Of a stretch of 16,145 bases of DNA, positions 13,554 to 16,145 are shown one piece after another. The stretch is from contig JBLRWQ010000064.1 of NCBI GenBank assembly GCA_047921175.1, positions 1 through 16,145 on the forward strand, written 5' to 3'. The stretch comes from T1Sed10-7 sp047921175 (GTDB lineage Bacteria; Actinomycetota; Nitriliruptoria; Nitriliruptorales; Nitriliruptoraceae). A program made the translations under genes and the position numbers. Below the pieces are notes generated by a model that saw nothing but the letters and a program-made list of their open reading frames with translations, did no database searches and was not told where the DNA came from. Numbering within the stretch: position 1 is the stretch's first letter; every line of letters begins with the position of its first letter.

Positions 13554-14194
13554 GACGTCGCCTTCCGTGGCAGCGGGGGGCCGGCGATGCCGGTGTCGTT
13601 GATGGTGAGCAGCGCAGGGGGTGCACCCGGGGCCAGCCGCAGGACCGTGATCGAGGCCGGGGAGATCACCAGGCGCTGGAAGGTGTCGAGTGGCATGCCG
13701 AGGTGGTGGGCGACGACCGCCTTGATGACGTCGGCGTGGGAGACGCACACGATGGTCTCGCCGACGTGCTCGTCCGCCAGTGCCTCGGTCGCGTCGACCG
13801 CACGGGTCTGCGCGGCCCGGATCGACTCGCCGCCCGGGAAGGTGACCCGGGACGGGGTGGTCTGGATGGCGGACCACAGCTTGCGGCGGCGGAGCTGGCT
13901 GAGCGGGGTGTCGGTCCACTCCCCGTAGTCGACCTCGCCGAGCCCGCGGCGGGTCCGCACCCGCAGGCCGTGGGGCCGGGCCACGAGCCGGGCCGTCTCC
14001 TGGGTGCGCTCCAAGGGGGAGGCGTAGACGGCTGCGACGGCCACGTCCGCGAGGCGGGCGGCGGCAGCCTCAGCCTGCGCGACCCCAGCCTCGTCGAGGT
14101 GGACCCCGGGGGTCCACCCGCCGAGCCGCTTGCCGGTCGCGGCCGTGGTCGCGTGGCGTACCAGCACGAGGGTGGTGCCGTCGTCCTTGGCCAC
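13550..14194 (-). CDS. Histidine phosphatase, MSMEG_4193 family
   Basis: A protein of 214 residues of the phosphoglycerate-mutase-like histidine phosphatase superfamily. The catalytic motif LVLVRHATTAATG places R13 and H14 at the N-terminus, with SPLERTQETA, a GEVDYGEW segment, FPGGES and the second catalytic His in CVSHADV (H153). It forms a phosphohistidine at H14 while hydrolysing a phosphate ester. Its natural substrate is unknown. I chose GTG 14194 because AGGAG is 7 nt upstream; ATG 14239 is also in frame but has no ribosome site. It is the first of the conserved trio with DUF3090 and SCO1664-family genes. Confidence 0.9.
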   Translation of the reverse strand: MAKDDGTTLVLVRHATTAATGKRLGGWTPGVHLDEAGVAQAEAAAARLADVAVAAVYASPLERTQETARLVARPHGLRVRTRRGLGEVDYGEWTDTPLSQLRRRKLWSAIQTTPSRVTFPGGESIRAAQTRAVDATEALADEHVGETIVCVSHADVIKAVVAHHLGMPLDTFQRLVISPASITVLRLAPGAPPALLTINDTGIAGPPLPRKATS

Positions 14195-14226
14195 GGGCTC
14201 GCTCCTGGTCGTGCGGGACCCCGACG

Positions 14227-14958
14227 CTAACGGCTCCATCGAGGAGTCGCCGTCGGTTCGGCGCTGTGGTCATCGAGGATCCAGTCGACGGCGGCCAGGA
14301 CCTGCAGGTGCGTGGTCGGGTACCACCCGCCGGCGATGTCCTCCGGCCCGAGCAGCAGCTCGATCTCGGTGCACCCGGCCACGATCCCCGCCGCACCCGC
14401 GTCCACCAGCTCGGCGGCGATGGAACGGAAGACCGCGCGGCTGGCCTCCTCGACGGTGCCGTGGACGAGCTCGTCGTAGATGACGCGGTGGACCTGCGCA
14501 CGAGCCGCAGCAGGTGGGACGAGCACGTCGATGGCGTGACCCTGCAGCCGGTCGACCAGGAACGGTTCCTCCATGGTGAAACGGGTCCCGAGCAGGCCGA
14601 CCCGGGTGGTCCCGTCGCGCCGGATCGCCGCCGCCGTGGTGTCGGCGATGTGCAGCAACGGCACGGAGGTGGCAGCCTCGATGGCGTCCGCGACCTTGTG
14701 CATGGTGTTGGTGCACAGCAGCAGGCCCTCCGCCCCAGCCTGCTCGAGGCGCCGCGCCGCATCGGCGAGCAGGGCACCCGCCTGTTCCCACGCCCCCTCG
14801 CGCTGCAGCGCCTCCACCTCGGCGAAGTCCGCGGACCACACCAGCAACGGGGCGGAGTGGACCCCGCCGAGCCGGGCCGCCACCTCGGTGTTGAGCAGCC
14901 GGTAGGCCTCGGCCGTGGAGGGCCAGGCCATGCCACCGAGCAGCCCGAGCGTGCGCAT
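14227..14958 (-). CDS. Aspartate/glutamate-type amino acid racemase
   Basis: A protein of 243 residues of the Asp/Glu/hydantoin racemase superfamily (broad-specificity amino acid racemase group). It opens with LGLLGGMAWPSTAEAY. The two catalytic cysteines are present, C82 in LLCTNTMHK and C196 in AGCTEIELLL, so the two-base mechanism without cofactor is intact. It would supply D-amino acids, possibly for the cell wall. ATG 14958 overlaps the stop of the RDD gene by 1 nt (TGATG). The next gene starts 32 nt after its stop. Confidence 0.9.
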   Translation of the reverse strand: MRTLGLLGGMAWPSTAEAYRLLNTEVAARLGGVHSAPLLVWSADFAEVEALQREGAWEQAGALLADAARRLEQAGAEGLLLCTNTMHKVADAIEAATSVPLLHIADTTAAAIRRDGTTRVGLLGTRFTMEEPFLVDRLQGHAIDVLVPPAAARAQVHRVIYDELVHGTVEEASRAVFRSIAAELVDAGAAGIVAGCTEIELLLGPEDIAGGWYPTTHLQVLAAVDWILDDHSAEPTATPRWSR

Positions 14959-15203
14959 CAGGCCGCCACCGGTCGGTCCGTCGCGTCCTCCACGCCGACA
15001 CCGGTCTGGCGTTCGAGCCACCGGCTCAGCGGGGTGGGCAGCTCGGCAGGACGGCCGCCCCAGTCGTAGACGACCGCCGACCCGGCGATCCGATCGTGCA
15101 GGGCACGCCGCTCACGATCCAGCAGCATGACGGCGAAGCCGAGTCCGAGCAGTGCGAGGCTGACCGGCAGCAGCAGGACGCGGACCAGCGCGCTGGGCGT
15201 CAC
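14958..15203 (-). CDS. Truncated RDD-family membrane protein
   Basis: A protein of 81 residues containing only the second half of an RDD domain: one hydrophobic helix (LLLPVSLALLGLGFAVMLL) followed by DRERRALHDRIAGSAVVYDW, the conserved C-terminal RDD block. Usual RDD proteins have an N-terminal half with one or two more helices and the first conserved Arg, which I do not see here. GTG 15203 has a strong AGGGGAG 4 nt upstream, which argues that the short protein is really made rather than being a remnant. It is co-directional with proS (63-bp gap) and is coupled to the racemase. Its role is unknown; RDD proteins are membrane-embedded and some act in ion exchange. Confidence 0.7.
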   Translation of the reverse strand: MTPSALVRVLLLPVSLALLGLGFAVMLLDRERRALHDRIAGSAVVYDWGGRPAELPTPLSRWLERQTGVGVEDATDRPVAA

Positions 15204-15266
15204 GGGTCTCCCCTGGAGCGGCGACGCGGGCACGCTACTGCCGGGCACCCGTCGACGCCCGCACCC

Positions 15267-16145
15267 TCAGTACGCGCGGGCGAAGACGACCCGCGTGCCG
15301 TAGGCGCTCGGCTGCCCGCAGCGCACGCACGGCCCCTCCTCCGGCTCGCCGTCGGTGGGGATGCAGCGCGGGGTCGCGGCGGTGGCGGCCTTGAGTTCGT
15401 CCTCGCACTCGGTCGACCCGCAGTGCAGCACGTAGCTGAACCCGTGCTTGACCTGGGCAGCGAAGGTCTCGAGGTCGTCGGCGTGGCCGCTGTGCTCCGC
15501 CAGGTAGTCCCGGGCCCGGTCCACGAGCAGGTCGTGGTAGGCGTCGAGCCGCTCGTGGATCGTGGCGAGGAAGTCGTCGAAGGTGACGGTGTCCTTGACC
15601 GGCCGGCCCTTCGCGTCGCGCTCACCGACCCGGGTGGCGACGAGCACCTGCCCCGCCTCGAGGTCCCGGGGACCGAGCTCGACGCGCAGCGGCACCCCCT
15701 TGAGCTCGAGGTCGTTGAACCGGAACCCCGGGGACGCATCGCGGTCGTCGACCTGGACCCGGACCCCGGCGGCCTTGAGCTGGTCCCGGAGCTCGTAGGC
15801 CTTGTCGAGGACCGCCTCGGCCTGCTCGCCTCGGCCGATCGGCACGATCGCGACCTGGACGGGCGCGAGCCGAGGTGGCAGCACGAGCCCCTGGTCGTCG
15901 CCGTGGGCGAGGATCACCGCCCCGATCATGCGCGTGGACATGCCCCAGGAGGTGGTGTGCACGTGCTGGAGCTGGTTGTCCCGGTCCTGGTAGGTGATGT
16001 CGAAGGCGCGCGCGAAGTTGGTACCGAGGTAGTGGGAGGTCCCGGACTGCAGCGCCTTGCCGTCGCGCATCATCCCTTCGATGGTGAAGGTGCGCACCGC
16101 GCCGGCGAAACGCTCGGTCGGGGTCTTCTCCCCCTTGACCATCGG
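15267..16145 (-). CDS. proS: Prolyl-tRNA synthetase, C-terminal part (gene enters from right edge)
   Basis: The last 292 residues of a class II prolyl-tRNA synthetase; the N-terminus lies beyond the window. The catalytic core part includes GTSHYLGTNFARAFDI and TSWGMSTRMIGAVILAHGDDQGLVLPP (motif 3 region). The anticodon-binding domain begins VQVAIVPIG. The last 60 residues form a zinc-ribbon-like module (CGSTEC...PRC...CVRCGQP), and the protein ends FARAY. This ending marks the shorter archaeal/eukaryotic-type ProRS (type 3, lacking the INS editing domain) rather than the long bacterial type. The enzyme charges tRNA-Pro with proline. It is the first gene seen of the long minus-strand run. Confidence 0.93.
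   Translation of the reverse strand, partial: PMVKGEKTPTERFAGAVRTFTIEGMMRDGKALQSGTSHYLGTNFARAFDITYQDRDNQLQHVHTTSWGMSTRMIGAVILAHGDDQGLVLPPRLAPVQVAIVPIGRGEQAEAVLDKAYELRDQLKAAGVRVQVDDRDASPGFRFNDLELKGVPLRVELGPRDLEAGQVLVATRVGERDAKGRPVKDTVTFDDFLATIHERLDAYHDLLVDRARDYLAEHSGHADDLETFAAQVKHGFSYVLHCGSTECEDELKAATAATPRCIPTDGEPEEGPCVRCGQPSAYGTRVVFARAY

Noticed and set aside
11832..13928. Several long plus-strand open frames opposite the DUF3090 trio
   Set aside because: They are shadows of genes with clear family motifs and overlapping start/stop coupling on the minus strand.
1..16145. tRNA or rRNA genes, riboswitches and CRISPR arrays
   Set aside because: I saw no cloverleaf-type sequence, no conserved riboswitch core and no regularly spaced repeat-spacer series. 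The GGCCCG repeats are too few and unevenly spaced for CRISPR.

Overview
The window is high-GC DNA with GTG starts, strong GGAGG-type ribosome sites and many 1-nt or 4-nt stop/start overlaps. The adjacent trio histidine phosphatase (MSMEG_4193 type), DUF3090 and SCO1664 family points firmly to an actinobacterium (Actinomycetota). The genus cannot be read from this sequence. The zinc-ribbon-tailed prolyl-tRNA synthetase differs from the long bacterial type found in Streptomyces and Mycobacterium.

Layout. (1) 1-3750 is an accessory, mobile-looking block. It holds what looks like the terminal repeats of an IS21-type element (1-100), an orphan DUF6431 zinc-ribbon/HTH gene, a roughly 600-bp stretch with no supportable gene, a small NTF2-like gene, a complete tyrosine recombinase (minus strand) and a ribbon-helix-helix antitoxin/Doc toxin pair with a palindromic operator. 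Three copies of a short hairpin-like motif, each with the same 6-nt centre GGCCCG, lie at 1284-1307, 1926-1949 and 3725-3748. They partition the block into an NTF2-gene unit (642 bp) and an integrase-plus-toxin/antitoxin unit (1799 bp). I propose them as recombination sites of a small cassette-like element; they could also be related terminator hairpins. (2) 3864-6947, minus strand: an MFS transporter, a four-helix membrane protein, an NTF2/ester-cyclase-like gene that seems to have lost its middle, and uppS (cis-prenyl transferase). (3) 7155-10884, plus strand: a tightly coupled three-gene oxidoreductase operon (FMO-type flavin monooxygenase, extended SDR, zinc-dependent MDR alcohol dehydrogenase), with an inverted repeat and a possible -10 upstream. 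(4) 10908-16145, minus strand: a long housekeeping run, transcribed proS (partial), truncated RDD protein, Asp/Glu-type racemase, histidine phosphatase, DUF3090, SCO1664-family protein, GNAT acetyltransferase, recO. Most neighbouring genes overlap as TGATG or GTGA.

How it works together. recO and uppS are neighbours in many actinobacteria (for example Rv2362c and Rv2361c in M. tuberculosis). Here the divergently oriented oxidoreductase operon lies between them, which suggests a metabolic insertion into a conserved locus. Its three enzymes could act in sequence on one substrate, but the sequence does not reveal which. The first 3.75 kb looks like a site of repeated mobile-element traffic next to the stable chromosome.
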